Shown here in pieces: positions 15,844 through 25,379 of a DNA stretch of 64,000 bases (the first letter of the stretch is position 1; every line of letters begins with the position of its first letter). The DNA comes from Tessaracoccus oleiagri. GTDB taxonomy: Bacteria > Actinomycetota > Actinomycetes > Propionibacteriales > Propionibacteriaceae. Below the pieces are notes generated by a model that made no database searches, was not told the DNA's origin, and was given only the letters and a program-made list of their open reading frames with translations. The stretch covers positions 248,001-312,000 of the forward strand of contig NZ_FNGP01000002.1 of NCBI RefSeq assembly GCF_900103275.1, written 5' to 3'. The translations under genes and the position numbers were made by a program.

Positions 15844-16638
15844 TCAGACCGCGATCGGCGCCTTGATCGCCGGGTGCGGGTCGTAGCCGACGATCTCGAT
15901 GTCCGAGAGTTCGAACTTGTCGATGTCGCGCACCGACGGGTTGAGCCGCAGGGTGGGCAGGGCCCGCGGCTCGCGGGAGCGCTGCTCCGCGACCTGGTCG
16001 AAGTGGTTGGCGTAGATGTGTGCGTCGCCCAGCGTGTGCACGAACTCCCCCGGCTCGAGGTCCGTGACCTGCGCGATCAGGTGGATGAGCAGGGCGTAGC
16101 TGGCGATGTTGAACGGCACGCCGAGGAACACGTCGGCGGAGCGCTGGTAGAGCTGCGCGCTCAGCCGGCCGTCGGCGACGTAGAACTGGAACATCGTGTG
16201 GCAGGGTGGCAGCGCCATGTCGTCGACGTCCGCGACATTCCACGCGGAGACGATGTGGCGGCGCGAGTCCGGGTTGGTCTGGATCGACTCGATCACCTTG
16301 GCTATCTGGTCGACCTTCTCCCCCGACGGCGTCGGCCAGCTGCGCCACTGGTAGCCGTAGATGGGCCCGAGGTCGCCGTGCTCGTCGGCCCACTCGTCCC
16401 AGATGGTGATGCGGTTGTCGTGCAGCCACTTGATGTTGGTGTCACCCCGCAGGAACCAGAGCAGCTCGCCGAACACCGAGCGGGTGTGCACCTTCTTCGT
16501 CGTCAGCAGCGGAAAGCCGTCGGCGAGGTCGAACCGCATCTGGTGGCCGAAGACGCTGCGCGTCCCGGTACCGGTGCGGTCAGCCTTGTCGACCCCGTTC
16601 GCCATGATGTGGTCCAGCAGGTCCAGGTACTGCTTCAT
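15844..16638 (-). CDS. thyA: Thymidylate synthase
   Basis: The 264-aa protein, the usual length, has [11 protein letters not shown] at the start, [11 protein letters not shown], the catalytic Cys in [11 protein letters not shown], and [17 protein letters not shown]. It methylates dUMP to dTMP using methylenetetrahydrofolate. The ATG at 16638 overlaps the rdgB stop and has GGGGGAG upstream. An upstream extension of six codons was rejected on length. It is functionally paired with folA. Confidence 0.97.
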   Translation of the reverse strand: MKQYLDLLDHIMANGVDKADRTGTGTRSVFGHQMRFDLADGFPLLTTKKVHTRSVFGELLWFLRGDTNIKWLHDNRITIWDEWADEHGDLGPIYGYQWRSWPTPSGEKVDQIAKVIESIQTNPDSRRHIVSAWNVADVDDMALPPCHTMFQFYVADGRLSAQLYQRSADVFLGVPFNIASYALLIHLIAQVTDLEPGEFVHTLGDAHIYANHFDQVAEQRSREPRALPTLRLNPSVRDIDKFELSDIEIVGYDPHPAIKAPIAV

Positions 16639-17243
16639 GCCTGCTCCCCCAGCCACGCGACGAACGCCCGCACCGCCTTGCCGCGGTGGCTGATCGCGTC
16701 CTTCTCCTCCGACGTCATCTCCGCCGTGGTCCGGTGCTCGCCCTCGGGGATGAACAGCGGGTCGTAGCCGAACCCGTTCTCACCGGCCGGCGCCTCCGCG
16801 ATCCGGCCCTCCATGACACCGTGCCACGTGCGCTCCTCACCGTCGGGGGTCACCATGGACAGCGCGCAGCGGAAGCGGGCCGTGCGCCGCTCGTCGGGCA
16901 CCCCGTGCAGCTGCGCCAGCAGCAGTTCGTTGTTCTCCTCGTCGTCGCCCATGGGGCCGGCCCAGCGCGCCGACCGCACGCCGGGCATGCCGTTCAACTC
17001 GTCGACCTCGATCCCGGAGTCGTCGGCAACGGCGACGAGCCCCAGCCGGCGGGCGGCCTCGCGCGCCTTGATGAGCGCGTTGCCCTCGAAGCTGCGCTCC
17101 GTCTCCTCGGGCTCGGGGTACCGCGGCAACTCGCCGAGGCCCAGCACCTGCACGGGCAGTTCCGCCGTCTCGACGACGCGGCGCAGCTCGGCGAGCTTCT
17201 TCGGGTTGTTCGTGGCGAGCACCAGGCGCTCGGGTCGCGTCAC
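16635..17243 (-). CDS. rdgB: dITP/XTP pyrophosphatase (Ham1/RdgB)
   Basis: The 202-aa protein has [27 protein letters not shown], and [12 protein letters not shown] followed by SHRGKA. It removes non-canonical purine triphosphates (dITP, XTP) from the nucleotide pool. The GTG start overlaps the rph stop; the rph-rdgB pair is common in bacteria. Confidence 0.95.
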   Translation of the reverse strand: MTRPERLVLATNNPKKLAELRRVVETAELPVQVLGLGELPRYPEPEETERSFEGNALIKAREAARRLGLVAVADDSGIEVDELNGMPGVRSARWAGPMGDDEENNELLLAQLHGVPDERRTARFRCALSMVTPDGEERTWHGVMEGRIAEAPAGENGFGYDPLFIPEGEHRTTAEMTSEEKDAISHRGKAVRAFVAWLGEQA

Positions 17244-17962
17244 GCGAGGGCCTCCAGTTGCTTGGCGGTGAGCTGGCGGCAGCCGAGCTCACCGAGGTCG
17301 AGGAGGACGCCCAACTCGTCGCGGCTGAACGGCTCGCCCTCGGCGGTGCCCTGCACCTCGATGAACTTGCCGGAACCGGTCATGACGACGTTGAGGTCGG
17401 TGTCCGCGGCCACGTCCTCCTCGTACGCGAGGTCGAGCAGCGGCTGCGCGCCGGCGTAGCCGACGGAGACAGCGGCGACGGTGTCCTTGAGCGGGTTGCC
17501 CTTGAGCGCGCCGCGGGAGCGGAGGTTCGCGACGGCGTCGGCCAGCGCCACGTAGGCGCCGGTGATGGCCGCGGTGCGGGTGCCGCCGTCGGCCTGCAGC
17601 ACGTCGCAGTCAAGGACGATGGTGTTCTCGCCGAGGGCCTTGTAGTCGACGACCGCCCGCAGCGACCGGCCGATCAGACGGGAGATCTCGTGCGTGCGTC
17701 CGCCGATGCGCCCGCGGACCGACTCCCGGTCGGAGCGGGTGTGGGTGGCGCGAGGCAGCATCGCGTACTCGGCGGTCACCCAGCCGAGCCCCGAGTCCTT
17801 GCGCCAGCGCGGCACCCCGACGGTGACGCTCGCCGCGACCAGCACTCTGGTCCTGCCGAACTCGACGAGGACCGAGCCCTCCGCGTGGTCCAGCCAGTTG
17901 CGGGTGATCGTGACGGGGCGCAGTTCGTCGTGGCGGCGCCCATCGAGGCGGGTGAAGCTCAT
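17240..17962 (-). CDS. rph: Ribonuclease PH
   Basis: The 240-aa protein shows [43 protein letters not shown], and the C-terminal phosphate-dependent exonuclease core. It trims tRNA 3' ends with phosphate. The ATG (MSFTRLDG) was chosen on family alignment; a GTG three codons upstream (17971) is possible. No strong ribosome-binding site is present. Confidence 0.94.
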   Translation of the reverse strand: MSFTRLDGRRHDELRPVTITRNWLDHAEGSVLVEFGRTRVLVAASVTVGVPRWRKDSGLGWVTAEYAMLPRATHTRSDRESVRGRIGGRTHEISRLIGRSLRAVVDYKALGENTIVLDCDVLQADGGTRTAAITGAYVALADAVANLRSRGALKGNPLKDTVAAVSVGYAGAQPLLDLAYEEDVAADTDLNVVMTGSGKFIEVQGTAEGEPFSRDELGVLLDLGELGCRQLTAKQLEALA

Positions 17963-18007
17963 GGCGATCACCCTAGCCGAGGGGGCGGGGAGGCATCGGG
18001 TCCGCGC

Positions 18008-18127
18008 TCACCGGTCGCAGGAGCAGCGGTCCTCAGCCGGCACGCCGGCCAGCGCCTCGTCGACGTGCAGGCCGCAGCCCTCCCACGTCGGCTTGCCGCA
18101 GTGGTGGCAGGTGATCCGGTGACACAT
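18008..18127 (-). CDS. Small Cys/His-rich protein, 39 aa, likely zinc-binding
   Basis: ATG at 18127 is preceded by AGAGGA and opens a 39-residue frame, beginning MCHRITCHHCGKPTWEGC and ending in CSCDR. It has six Cys, four of them in CxxC/CxC-type spacing, and four His. It resembles a family of tiny actinobacterial proteins with the start MCR..C..CGK.TW.GCG (recognised by pattern, unnamed). It sits between murI and rph on the same strand. The role is unknown; metal binding is likely from the motifs. Confidence 0.8.
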   Translation of the reverse strand: MCHRITCHHCGKPTWEGCGLHVDEALAGVPAEDRCSCDR

Positions 18128-18139
18128 GGCGTGTTCCTC

Positions 18140-18940
18140 TCAGTCGAGTTCGACGGTCGTCACGTCCGTGACGAAGCCGCCGACCAATCTACGTCCGATG
18201 CCCTGGAAATCCGAAGCGTCGCCGGTGGTGTAGAACCGCCGGTCCGCGTCGCGGGGCTGGTGGTGGAGCAGCATCGCCTGGGTGAGCTGCGCGTAGGTGG
18301 ACTGGGCGCACGCGTCGGCGCTGGATACCAGCGTCACCGAGTTGCCGAGGACGTAGCCGATGACGCCGGTGAGCAGCGGGTAGTGGGTGCAGCCGAGGAT
18401 GAGCGTGTCGCAGCGCGCCTCCTGGATCGGGGCGAGATACTCACGGGCGACGCTGAGCAGCTCGTCGCCGCCGGTGATCCCGGCCTCCACGAATTCGACG
18501 AACCGCGGGGCCGGCTGCGTCGTCAGCTCGACGTGCCGCGCGATCGCGAACGCCTCCTCGTACGAGCCGGACGACACCGTCGACTGGGTGGCGATGACGC
18601 CCACCCGTCCGTTGCGCGTGGCGGCCATGGCCCGCGACGCGGCCGGCAGGACCACCTCGGTGATCGGCACGTCGTACCGCTCCCGCGCGTCGCGGACGGC
18701 CGCGGACGACGCCGAGTTGCAGGCGATGACCAGCGACTTCACGCCCTGGTCCATCAGGAAGTCCAGCCCCTGCAGGGCGAACTTGCGGACCTCGGCGATC
18801 GAGCGTGGCCCGTAGGGGGCGCGGGCGGTGTCGCCCAGGTAGACGATGTCCTCGTTGGGCAGCTGCTCCACGAGCGAGCTGACGACGGTGAGACCGCCGA
18901 AGCCGGAGTCGAAGATGCCGATGGGTCTGTCGACGTTCAC
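18140..18940 (-). CDS. murI: Glutamate racemase
   Basis: The 266-aa protein has GIFDSGFGGLTV, GDTARAPYG, the first catalytic Cys in IACNSASSAA and the second in LGCTHYPLL. It makes D-glutamate for peptidoglycan. The GTG start overlaps the DUF2017 stop (GTGA). Confidence 0.95.
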   Translation of the reverse strand: MNVDRPIGIFDSGFGGLTVVSSLVEQLPNEDIVYLGDTARAPYGPRSIAEVRKFALQGLDFLMDQGVKSLVIACNSASSAAVRDARERYDVPITEVVLPAASRAMAATRNGRVGVIATQSTVSSGSYEEAFAIARHVELTTQPAPRFVEFVEAGITGGDELLSVAREYLAPIQEARCDTLILGCTHYPLLTGVIGYVLGNSVTLVSSADACAQSTYAQLTQAMLLHHQPRDADRRFYTTGDASDFQGIGRRLVGGFVTDVTTVELD

Positions 18941-19539
18941 GCCCAGTCCTCGATGTCCGAGATGTCCAGCCCCGTGCCGGCCTCCTCGCACGCCTCGCGG
19001 GTCGTGATCAGGTCCTCGATCTGGTAGGCGAGCCAGTCGAGCAGCGTGGCCATCGCCGGGTTCGCGCGCACCTGCGCCTTGGTGGCCTCCGCGTTCGGGG
19101 CGTCGGACCCCACGAGGTCCGCGTGCCACGCCACGCGCAGCGCGCCAAGGGTCTGCAGCCACGCGTGCACCGACGACTCGCGCACCGGCACCAGCTCGCC
19201 GGCCTCCTCGATCTCCGCGAGGACCGCGCTGGCGTGGCCGTGCATCGCCACCGCCCGTGCCCGGACCATACCCTCCCACTCCTCGCCCTGGGGGTCGAAC
19301 TCGGGCGTCGTGTGACGCGGGAAGAGGCGGCTGAGCCGGACCCCGCTCACTTCGTCGCGGGCGTTGAAGGAGGCGTCGGCCGCCATCGCGGAGAAGGGGT
19401 CCTCGAAGGTGTGCAGGGCGCTCGGGGGCATGAGCTGCTGCATCGAGACCATGAGCCCGCCGACGAGGTCCGCCAGGATCCTGCTCATCCCCTCCCGCCC
19501 GTCGAACAGCCAGACGACGTCGTCAGGTGCAAGGCTCAC
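18937..19539 (-). CDS. DUF2017 family protein
   Basis: The 200-aa protein matches DUF2017 by its placement after clpS and by the pattern of short helices with [10 protein letters not shown] and [12 protein letters not shown] segments. The function is unknown. It overlaps clpS at its start and murI at its end by 4 bases each, the conserved clpS-DUF2017 pairing. No membrane segment. Confidence 0.85.
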   Translation of the reverse strand: MSLAPDDVVWLFDGREGMSRILADLVGGLMVSMQQLMPPSALHTFEDPFSAMAADASFNARDEVSGVRLSRLFPRHTTPEFDPQGEEWEGMVRARAVAMHGHASAVLAEIEEAGELVPVRESSVHAWLQTLGALRVAWHADLVGSDAPNAEATKAQVRANPAMATLLDWLAYQIEDLITTREACEEAGTGLDISDIEDWA

Positions 19540-19820
19540 GCGGGCTCCATCGTCGCCCAGAGCGAGTAGTTCTGCATCGCCATGACGTCACGCTCCATCT
19601 GTTCGCGGTTGCCGGTAGAGACTACCGCCTTGCCCTCGTTGTGGACCTTGAGCATGAGGCGCTCGGCCTTGTCGCGGGGGTACTTGAAGTAATCCTGGAA
19701 GACGAACGCCACGTAGCTCATCAGGTTCACGGGGTCGTCCCAGACGATGGTCACCCACTGCCGCTGCGTCGTCGCGGCAGTGGATTCCAGCACGTCAGTG
19801 GTCGCCTCGGTCACACGCAT
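19536..19820 (-). CDS. clpS: ATP-dependent Clp protease adaptor ClpS
   Basis: The 94-aa protein has [20 protein letters not shown] and [17 protein letters not shown], the ClpS core with the Asn-Asp pocket for N-degrons. It hands proteins with destabilising N-termini to ClpAP/ClpC. It is first in a minus-strand operon and divergent from pncB. Since the window also encodes cytoplasmic proteases, fragments they release could be ClpS substrates (inference). Confidence 0.95.
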   Translation of the reverse strand: MRVTEATTDVLESTAATTQRQWVTIVWDDPVNLMSYVAFVFQDYFKYPRDKAERLMLKVHNEGKAVVSTGNREQMERDVMAMQNYSLWATMEPA

Positions 19821-19849
19821 AGCCTGCCACTAGTTCCCGTGCTTGGCAC

Positions 19850-19855
19850 TAGAGT
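19850..19855 (+). promoter_or_regulatory. -10 hexamer for leaderless pncB
   Basis: TAGAGT ends 6 bases before the pncB ATG, and no Shine-Dalgarno is visible. No clear -35 was found. Confidence 0.45.
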
Positions 19856-19861
19856 GCGCGT

Positions 19862-21199
19862 ATGACGACAGCCCTGCTGACCGACCACTACGAGCTGACG
19901 ATGGTCCAAGCCGCCATGAAGGCGGGCACCGCGAACCGCAGGAGCCTGTTCGACCTGTTCAGTCGTCGGCTCCCCGAGGGCCGCCGCTACGGGGTCGTCG
20001 CCGGCGTGGGCCGCGCACTGGACGCCATCGAGAGCTTCCGGTTCGGCGACGAGGAGCTCTCCTTCCTCCTGGAGAAGGGCATCGTCGGCGACGACGGGGC
20101 CGAGTGGCTCGCGAACTACCGCTTCACCGGCGACATCTGGGGCTACGCCGAGGGCGAGATCTACTTCCCGGGCTCGCCGATCCTCTCCGTCGAGAGCACG
20201 TTCGCGGAGGCGGTCGTGCTCGAGACGGTGCTGCTCAGCATCTACAACTACGACTCCGCCGTCGCCTCCGCCGCTTCCCGCATGACCGCGATGGCCGGCG
20301 ACCGGTCGTGCGCCGAGATGGGCGCGCGCCGCATGAACGAGTGGGCCGCCGTCGCCGCTGCCCGGGCCGCCTACGTCGCGGGTTTCAAGTCGACGTCGAA
20401 CCTCGAGGCCGGTCGCAGCTACGGCATCCCCACCATCGGCACCGCGGCGCACTCTTTCACCCTGCTGCACGACACCGAGGAGGACGCCTTCAGGGCGCAG
20501 ATCGCCTCCCTCGGCGAGGACACCACCCTGCTGGTGGACACCTACGACATCGAGGCCGCGATCCGTAAGGGCGTGGAGCTCACCGGCGGACGGCTGGGCG
20601 CGATCCGCCTCGACTCCGGCGACCTCGCCCTCGTGGCCCGCGAGGCCCGCGACCTGCTCGACGACCTGGGCGCCACCCACACGAAGATCATGGTCACCTC
20701 CGACCTCGACGAGTGGCAGATCGCGGCGCTGTCGGGCGCGCCCGTCGACGGGTACGGCGTCGGCACCCAGCTGGTCACCGGCTCCGGGCACCCCACCTGC
20801 TCGATGGTCTACAAGCTGGTGGCGCGCGCCGACTCCGACGACCCGGACGCGGAGCTCATCTCGGTCGCGAAGGAGTCGAAGGGCAAGAGCACGCTCGGCG
20901 GCCGCAAGTACGCGATGCGCCGCCGGGACGAGCACGGCGTCGCGGAGGCGGAGATCGTCGGGCTCGGCACCCCGCCCGCGAACGACGGCAACGACCGCGA
21001 CCTGCTCGTGCCCATGGTCCGCGGCGGCGAGAGGGTCTACCGCGAGACGCTCGACGAGGCGCGGGAGCGGCACCTGCGGGTCCGCGAAGAGCTGCCCCGC
21101 TCCGCGCTGCGGATCTCGCGTGGCGAGCCGGTGCTCGACACCTGGATCATCGACGAGACCGGCACGGAGGCGCTCAGCGCCTACTCGAACCCGCGCTGA
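19862..21199 (+). CDS. pncB: Nicotinate phosphoribosyltransferase
   Basis: The 445-aa protein shows LTDHYELTMVQA at the start, the FKSTSNLEAG motif, GTAAHSF with the phosphorylated-His region, and IRLDSGDLALVARE. It joins nicotinate to PRPP to make nicotinate mononucleotide in the NAD salvage pathway. The gene is apparently monocistronic and leaderless, and convergent with the next gene (4-bp gap). Confidence 0.95.
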   Translation: MTTALLTDHYELTMVQAAMKAGTANRRSLFDLFSRRLPEGRRYGVVAGVGRALDAIESFRFGDEELSFLLEKGIVGDDGAEWLANYRFTGDIWGYAEGEIYFPGSPILSVESTFAEAVVLETVLLSIYNYDSAVASAASRMTAMAGDRSCAEMGARRMNEWAAVAAARAAYVAGFKSTSNLEAGRSYGIPTIGTAAHSFTLLHDTEEDAFRAQIASLGEDTTLLVDTYDIEAAIRKGVELTGGRLGAIRLDSGDLALVAREARDLLDDLGATHTKIMVTSDLDEWQIAALSGAPVDGYGVGTQLVTGSGHPTCSMVYKLVARADSDDPDAELISVAKESKGKSTLGGRKYAMRRRDEHGVAEAEIVGLGTPPANDGNDRDLLVPMVRGGERVYRETLDEARERHLRVREELPRSALRISRGEPVLDTWIIDETGTEALSAYSNPR

Positions 21200-21203
21200 G
21201 GCT

Positions 21204-21674
21204 TCAGCGGAACTCGACGCCGCGGACGAAGGCCTCGAAGTCGTCGGCGTAGTCGCTGATGTCGGCCGCCTCGGCCGTCAGCGTCAGCATGAGCGCCACC
21301 CGACGTTCCTCATCGGGCAGCGGCACCCGCAGGATGAGCTGCAGCTGCGCCAGCCTCAGCGTGTTCTCCTCGGAGAGCTCCGTGTTGAACTCGACGTGCT
21401 GGAAGATCGTTCCGATCTCGTCGACGTCGTCGTTGACCGAGCGGCTGACGACCCTCGCGTCGTCGTCGAACCGGCGGAGCCGGTTGAGCGCCTCGTAGGC
21501 GGGGTCCTCCAGCGTCTCGTCGGGGCCGAGCTCCACGGAGTCCGCGCTGAGGTTCGGCGTGAAGCGCTCGAACTCGCCGCGACGCATCGCGAGGTACAGC
21601 TGCCCCTCCGGCGCGGTGGCGTGCTCCCACTGGTCGTTGGGGAGATTGATCTGCAGGTCCTGATCGTCAACCAT
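21204..21674 (-). CDS. Unknown 156-aa acidic protein
   Basis: The ATG at 21674 begins MVDDQDLQINLPNDQWEHAT. The sequence is acidic, with no membrane segment, Cys pair or known motif. It has DDDARVVSRSVNDDVDEIGT and a long C-terminal helix rich in Asp/Glu (AADISDYADDFEAFVRG). It stands alone between pncB and a divergent gene. Confidence 0.7.
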   Translation of the reverse strand: MVDDQDLQINLPNDQWEHATAPEGQLYLAMRRGEFERFTPNLSADSVELGPDETLEDPAYEALNRLRRFDDDARVVSRSVNDDVDEIGTIFQHVEFNTELSEENTLRLAQLQLILRVPLPDEERRVALMLTLTAEAADISDYADDFEAFVRGVEFR

Positions 21675-21789
21675 CGTCCCCACCCTATGCGACCGGGCGC
21701 GCGCAGGGGCCCGATCCGCAGTTGGAGGGACCCCACAAAACTTTCGCGATTCCATGCGATTCCCGGCACCGCCGTGATTCAATCCGAAC

Positions 21790-22365
21790 ATGACCGACCC
21801 ACGCGAAGAGGCGTCGTGGGACGAGCTCACGAGGTTTGCTGAGCGGCAGTTCGACGGTGTCTCGGGACAGGTGACAGCGACAGTCGACGGCACCCTGTCG
21901 ATCACTGCCGTGCGCGCCCACCGCTTCGGCCCGGGCACCGCCGCGTCGGTGGGGGCCGCGATCAACCACGCGCTGACGACGGCGCGGCGTGCGCTCGCGA
22001 AGCACCTGGCCACCACCACCGACCTCGACCTGCCCGGTCCACTGCGGGCCCTGCTGGAGGGAGCCGCCGCCCCCGAGTCGCACCGGCTGGTGCCTCCGCA
22101 CGACTACGAGGCCTCGCGTGCGGGGGTGATCGTGCAGGTGGACGGCGACAAGTGCCTGGTCAAGCGGGTGGTCATCCCGACGGCGGCGCACCTCGCGCTG
22201 GTGCCCACCGTCGCCAACGCGGTCCTCACCGCCGCCGAGTCGGGCCGCGTCGTGCCGCTGCACGAGCTGTTCGACGCGAGCTGGATGGACATCGTCGCCC
22301 AGCTCGACGACCTCGACGGCCGGCTCGACGCGATCCTGGCCGAGCCCGGCCACAACCAGGACTGA
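21790..22365 (+). CDS. Unknown 191-aa protein with a YbaB/EbfC-like N-terminal half
   Basis: Residues 15-75 (ERQFDGVSGQVTATVDGTL then GAAINHALTTARRALA) resemble the nucleoid-associated YbaB/EbfC fold. The C-terminal half (about 95-191) has a helical segment with DLDGRLDAILAEPG. The resemblance is weak, so the name is not assigned. Divergent from the acidic protein and convergent with malQ (4-bp gap). Confidence 0.7.
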   Translation: MTDPREEASWDELTRFAERQFDGVSGQVTATVDGTLSITAVRAHRFGPGTAASVGAAINHALTTARRALAKHLATTTDLDLPGPLRALLEGAAAPESHRLVPPHDYEASRAGVIVQVDGDKCLVKRVVIPTAAHLALVPTVANAVLTAAESGRVVPLHELFDASWMDIVAQLDDLDGRLDAILAEPGHNQD

Positions 22366-22369
22366 CCGG

Positions 22370-24520
22370 CTACGCCCAGCGGGACCCGGGCTGCCGCTCC
22401 AGCCCGTTCATGACCGCCGCCAGTCGCTGCGGCAACTCCGCGTCGAAGATCTCCTCGAGCGTGATCGGCGCGCCGGACGGGCCGCCGAGCGGCACCCGCC
22501 AGTTGGGGTACTCGTCGATGGTGCCGGGCTGGTTCTGCATCCGCCGTTCGCCGACCGCGTCGACGAGGTTCGCCAGCAGCACCTGCGAAGGCGTCCGGGT
22601 GATGTAGCGGTGCAGCGCCAGCATGATCTCCACCGGGTCGTCGTCGTGCTCGGGCGCGAGCAGCCCCTCGTCCAGCAACTTGCCGATCCAGGCGGCCTGC
22701 TCGCGCTTCGCGTGCTCCAACTCCGCCTCGAGCGGTTCGGTGAGCAGGCCCAGCTCGTGGCGGAGCCGGACGTGGTCGCCGGCGAGGTACCCGATCGTCG
22801 GCGGCAGGTCGTGCGTGGTGACCGACGCCATGCAGTACTCCCGCCAGTGCCTTGTGTCGAGCGGCTCGCCCTCGCTGCCGTACTCGAACCACAGCACCGA
22901 GGTGCCGAGCAGCCCGCGCCGCGCCAGGTAGTCGCGCACCCACGGCTCCACGGTGCCGAGGTCCTCCCCGACGACGAGCGCCTGCGCGCGCTGCGCCTCC
23001 AGCGCGAGGATGCCGACCATCGCCTCGTGGTTGTAGCGCACGTAGGTGCCCAGCTGCGGGCCCAGGCCCTGCGGGACCCACCACAGCCGGAACAGGCCGA
23101 GGATGTGGTCGATCCGCACCCCGCCGACGCGGCGGAGCGACGCCCGCACCATGGCGCGGAACGGCTCGTACGACAGCGCCTCCAGCCGGTCCGGCCGCCA
23201 GGGCGGCTGGCCCCAGTCCTGGCCGGACTGGTTGTAGTTGTCCGGCGGGGCGCCCACGTGCATGCCCTGCGCGAACACGTCGGGCATCATCCAGGTCTCC
23301 GCGGAGTCCATGTGGACGCCCACCGCGAGGTCGCTGACGATGCCGATGCTCATGCCGACTTCCTCGGCCGTCGCCTGGGCGGCGCTGATCTGCTCCTGGG
23401 CGATCCACTGCAGCCACTCGAAGAAACGGACGTCGTCGTGCCGCCGCGCGCCGAACTCCGCGACCTCCGTCGACGCCGGGTCGCGGTACTCGGCGGGCCA
23501 CTCCTCCCAGCGGCCGCCGAACTCCGTCGACAACACGCTCCACAGGGCGAACAGCTCGAGCCCCCTGCCCTCGCGGCTGCGGAAGTCCTCGAACGCCAGC
23601 GCCCGGGCTGGCCGGAGGCCGGCGTCGAACACGGCCCGCAGGGCCTGCAGCTTCCGCGGCCACACCGAGTTGCGCTCGACCCGGCCGCTCTCCTCGCCGG
23701 CCGCGCGGGCATCGTCGCGGAGATCGCGGATGCGACGGCGCACCGCGCCCTTCAGCGTGATGTACTCCGGGATGGACTCGGGGCGGATGTAGATCGGGTT
23801 GACGAACCGGCGGCTGACCGGCAGGTACGGCGACGGCTCCAGAGGCGGCACCACCTGGGCGGCGTGCAGCGGATTGATCAGGACGTAGTCGGCGAACTGC
23901 CGCGCGCCGGACCACGTGACGAGGTCTGCGAGGTCCGTGAGGTCACCCACGCCCCAGGAGCCCTCGGAGGAGACGGAGTAGAGCTGGGTGCCGTACCCCC
24001 AGGCCCGTTTGCCCGCCATCTTCGCGGGGAACCCGACGAAGCGGGGCGTCACGATGAGCGTGCCGTACTCCTCGCTCCCGTCGGTGCGGGCCACGAGCCG
24101 GTGGTACCCGGTGGGCAGGTCGTCGCCCAGCCAGAAGGTCGCCTCGCCGCGCGCCTCGCCCGCCACGACGCGGTCGGGCTTGAAGTTGTCCACCTGCCAG
24201 GTGCGTCGGCGGCCTCCCTGCTCGAGCTCCACCTCGAGCAGCACGTCGGCTCCGGCGCGCACGTGCACGTCCACCTGGGTGCCGGTGCCCTCCTCGACGA
24301 CCGTGCAGGTGGGCAGGACCCGCAGCCACTCCTCGTCGTCCAGCGCCGCCAGGGCCGCGTCGCACCGCTCGGGGGTGCTGGCGTCGACGTCCAGCGCGGC
24401 CAGGACCGCGATGATGGTCTCCGCCGGGATGATGACGTGGCGGCCCTTCCAGTCCCAGAAGTCGCGGGCGATGCCGAACCGGTCGGCCAGGGCCGTCAGC
24501 GACGAGTGAGGTTCGGTCAC
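22370..24520 (-). CDS. malQ: 4-alpha-glucanotransferase (amylomaltase)
   Basis: The 716-aa protein has a MalQ N-terminal extension and a GH77 barrel, with RFVNPIYIRPE, RIDHILGLFRLWWVPQG (nucleophile region), VVGEDLGTVEPWV (acid/base) and TTHDLPPTIGYLAGD (transition-state Asp). It transfers alpha-1,4-glucan segments between maltodextrins. The GTG start overlaps the RDD protein stop (GTGA). No other maltose genes are present in the window. Confidence 0.95.
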   Translation of the reverse strand: MTEPHSSLTALADRFGIARDFWDWKGRHVIIPAETIIAVLAALDVDASTPERCDAALAALDDEEWLRVLPTCTVVEEGTGTQVDVHVRAGADVLLEVELEQGGRRRTWQVDNFKPDRVVAGEARGEATFWLGDDLPTGYHRLVARTDGSEEYGTLIVTPRFVGFPAKMAGKRAWGYGTQLYSVSSEGSWGVGDLTDLADLVTWSGARQFADYVLINPLHAAQVVPPLEPSPYLPVSRRFVNPIYIRPESIPEYITLKGAVRRRIRDLRDDARAAGEESGRVERNSVWPRKLQALRAVFDAGLRPARALAFEDFRSREGRGLELFALWSVLSTEFGGRWEEWPAEYRDPASTEVAEFGARRHDDVRFFEWLQWIAQEQISAAQATAEEVGMSIGIVSDLAVGVHMDSAETWMMPDVFAQGMHVGAPPDNYNQSGQDWGQPPWRPDRLEALSYEPFRAMVRASLRRVGGVRIDHILGLFRLWWVPQGLGPQLGTYVRYNHEAMVGILALEAQRAQALVVGEDLGTVEPWVRDYLARRGLLGTSVLWFEYGSEGEPLDTRHWREYCMASVTTHDLPPTIGYLAGDHVRLRHELGLLTEPLEAELEHAKREQAAWIGKLLDEGLLAPEHDDDPVEIMLALHRYITRTPSQVLLANLVDAVGERRMQNQPGTIDEYPNWRVPLGGPSGAPITLEEIFDAELPQRLAAVMNGLERQPGSRWA

Positions 24521-25311
24521 CGGACTGCCTCTCGGGTGTTGACCACGACGGTCTTCGACACGAGGTCGGGGATCGTCTGCTTGCGGTCCGTGAACAGGAC
24601 GCTGATCTGGGCGAAGAAGCCGATGACCTGGTAGAGCACGCCGCCGGCCACGCCGCGCACCGTGGCGGGGCCCCAGCCGACCGGGGCGAGCGACTCGTCG
24701 CCGAGCCGGGCGACGCGGAGGCCGAGGAGCTTCTGCCCGAGGGTGGCGTTCAACAGGCCCACGGTGATGGTCCGGTACGCGGCGAGCAGCAGCATGGAGA
24801 CGACGGCCACGATCGTCATGTCGACGATGAGCGTCCCGGGCAGCTGGGGCGCGGGGATCGTCGGGTCCACCGACGACTCCAGCAGGCGGGTGAAGTAGGC
24901 GGCGAGCTGGTCCGACGTCTGCGCCTGCATCTCCGCGGTCAGGAAGTACGAGATGAACCCGATCACGATCGAGTCGATGATGTAGCCGAGCGCGCGCCAC
25001 CAGAACCCCGCCAGGCGGTAACCGCCCTGGACCGGCACCTGCGGACCGTAGCCGGCGTAAGGCTGCGGACCGGCGCCATGGCCGGGGGCGACGTCCCTGC
25101 GCGGCGCGTACGGGTCCTGCGCGTAGCTGGGCCGCGGCTGCTCGGCGTACCCACCCGTCGGCCCTGCCTGGACCTGCTGGTGCGGCTGGAACGCCGGCTT
25201 CGCGTCGCGGGTGGACTGCGACCACGCCTGCCCGTCCCAGAAGCGCTCCCCCGAACCCCCCGCCGGGTCCGGGTACCAGCCTGCTGGCGGTTGCTGTGGC
25301 GTCTGCGTCAT
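24517..25311 (-). CDS. RDD-family membrane protein with DUF2510 N-terminus
   Basis: The 264-aa protein starts with a DUF2510-type motif (GWYPDPAGGSGERFWDGQAW), a Pro/Gln/Tyr-rich linker to about residue 95, then an RDD domain with three or four hydrophobic segments (GYIIDSIVIGFISYFL, VSMLLLAAYRTI, VLYQVIGFF) and the TLGQKLLGLRV motif. The function is unknown; RDD proteins have been proposed as small transporters. It is coupled to malQ. Confidence 0.88.
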   Translation of the reverse strand: MTQTPQQPPAGWYPDPAGGSGERFWDGQAWSQSTRDAKPAFQPHQQVQAGPTGGYAEQPRPSYAQDPYAPRRDVAPGHGAGPQPYAGYGPQVPVQGGYRLAGFWWRALGYIIDSIVIGFISYFLTAEMQAQTSDQLAAYFTRLLESSVDPTIPAPQLPGTLIVDMTIVAVVSMLLLAAYRTITVGLLNATLGQKLLGLRVARLGDESLAPVGWGPATVRGVAGGVLYQVIGFFAQISVLFTDRKQTIPDLVSKTVVVNTREAVR

Positions 25312-25365
25312 GCCTCTAGAATGCCAGAGTTGCGGCCGGGGTTTCCGTCCACGCCGCCGGACTTC

Positions 25366-25371
25366 GATAAT
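25366..25371 (+). promoter_or_regulatory. -10 hexamer upstream of the kinase gene
   Basis: GATAAT ends 8 bases before the ATG at 25380, consistent with a leaderless or nearly leaderless transcript. Confidence 0.4.
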
Positions 25372-25379
25372 GGGGCGCT

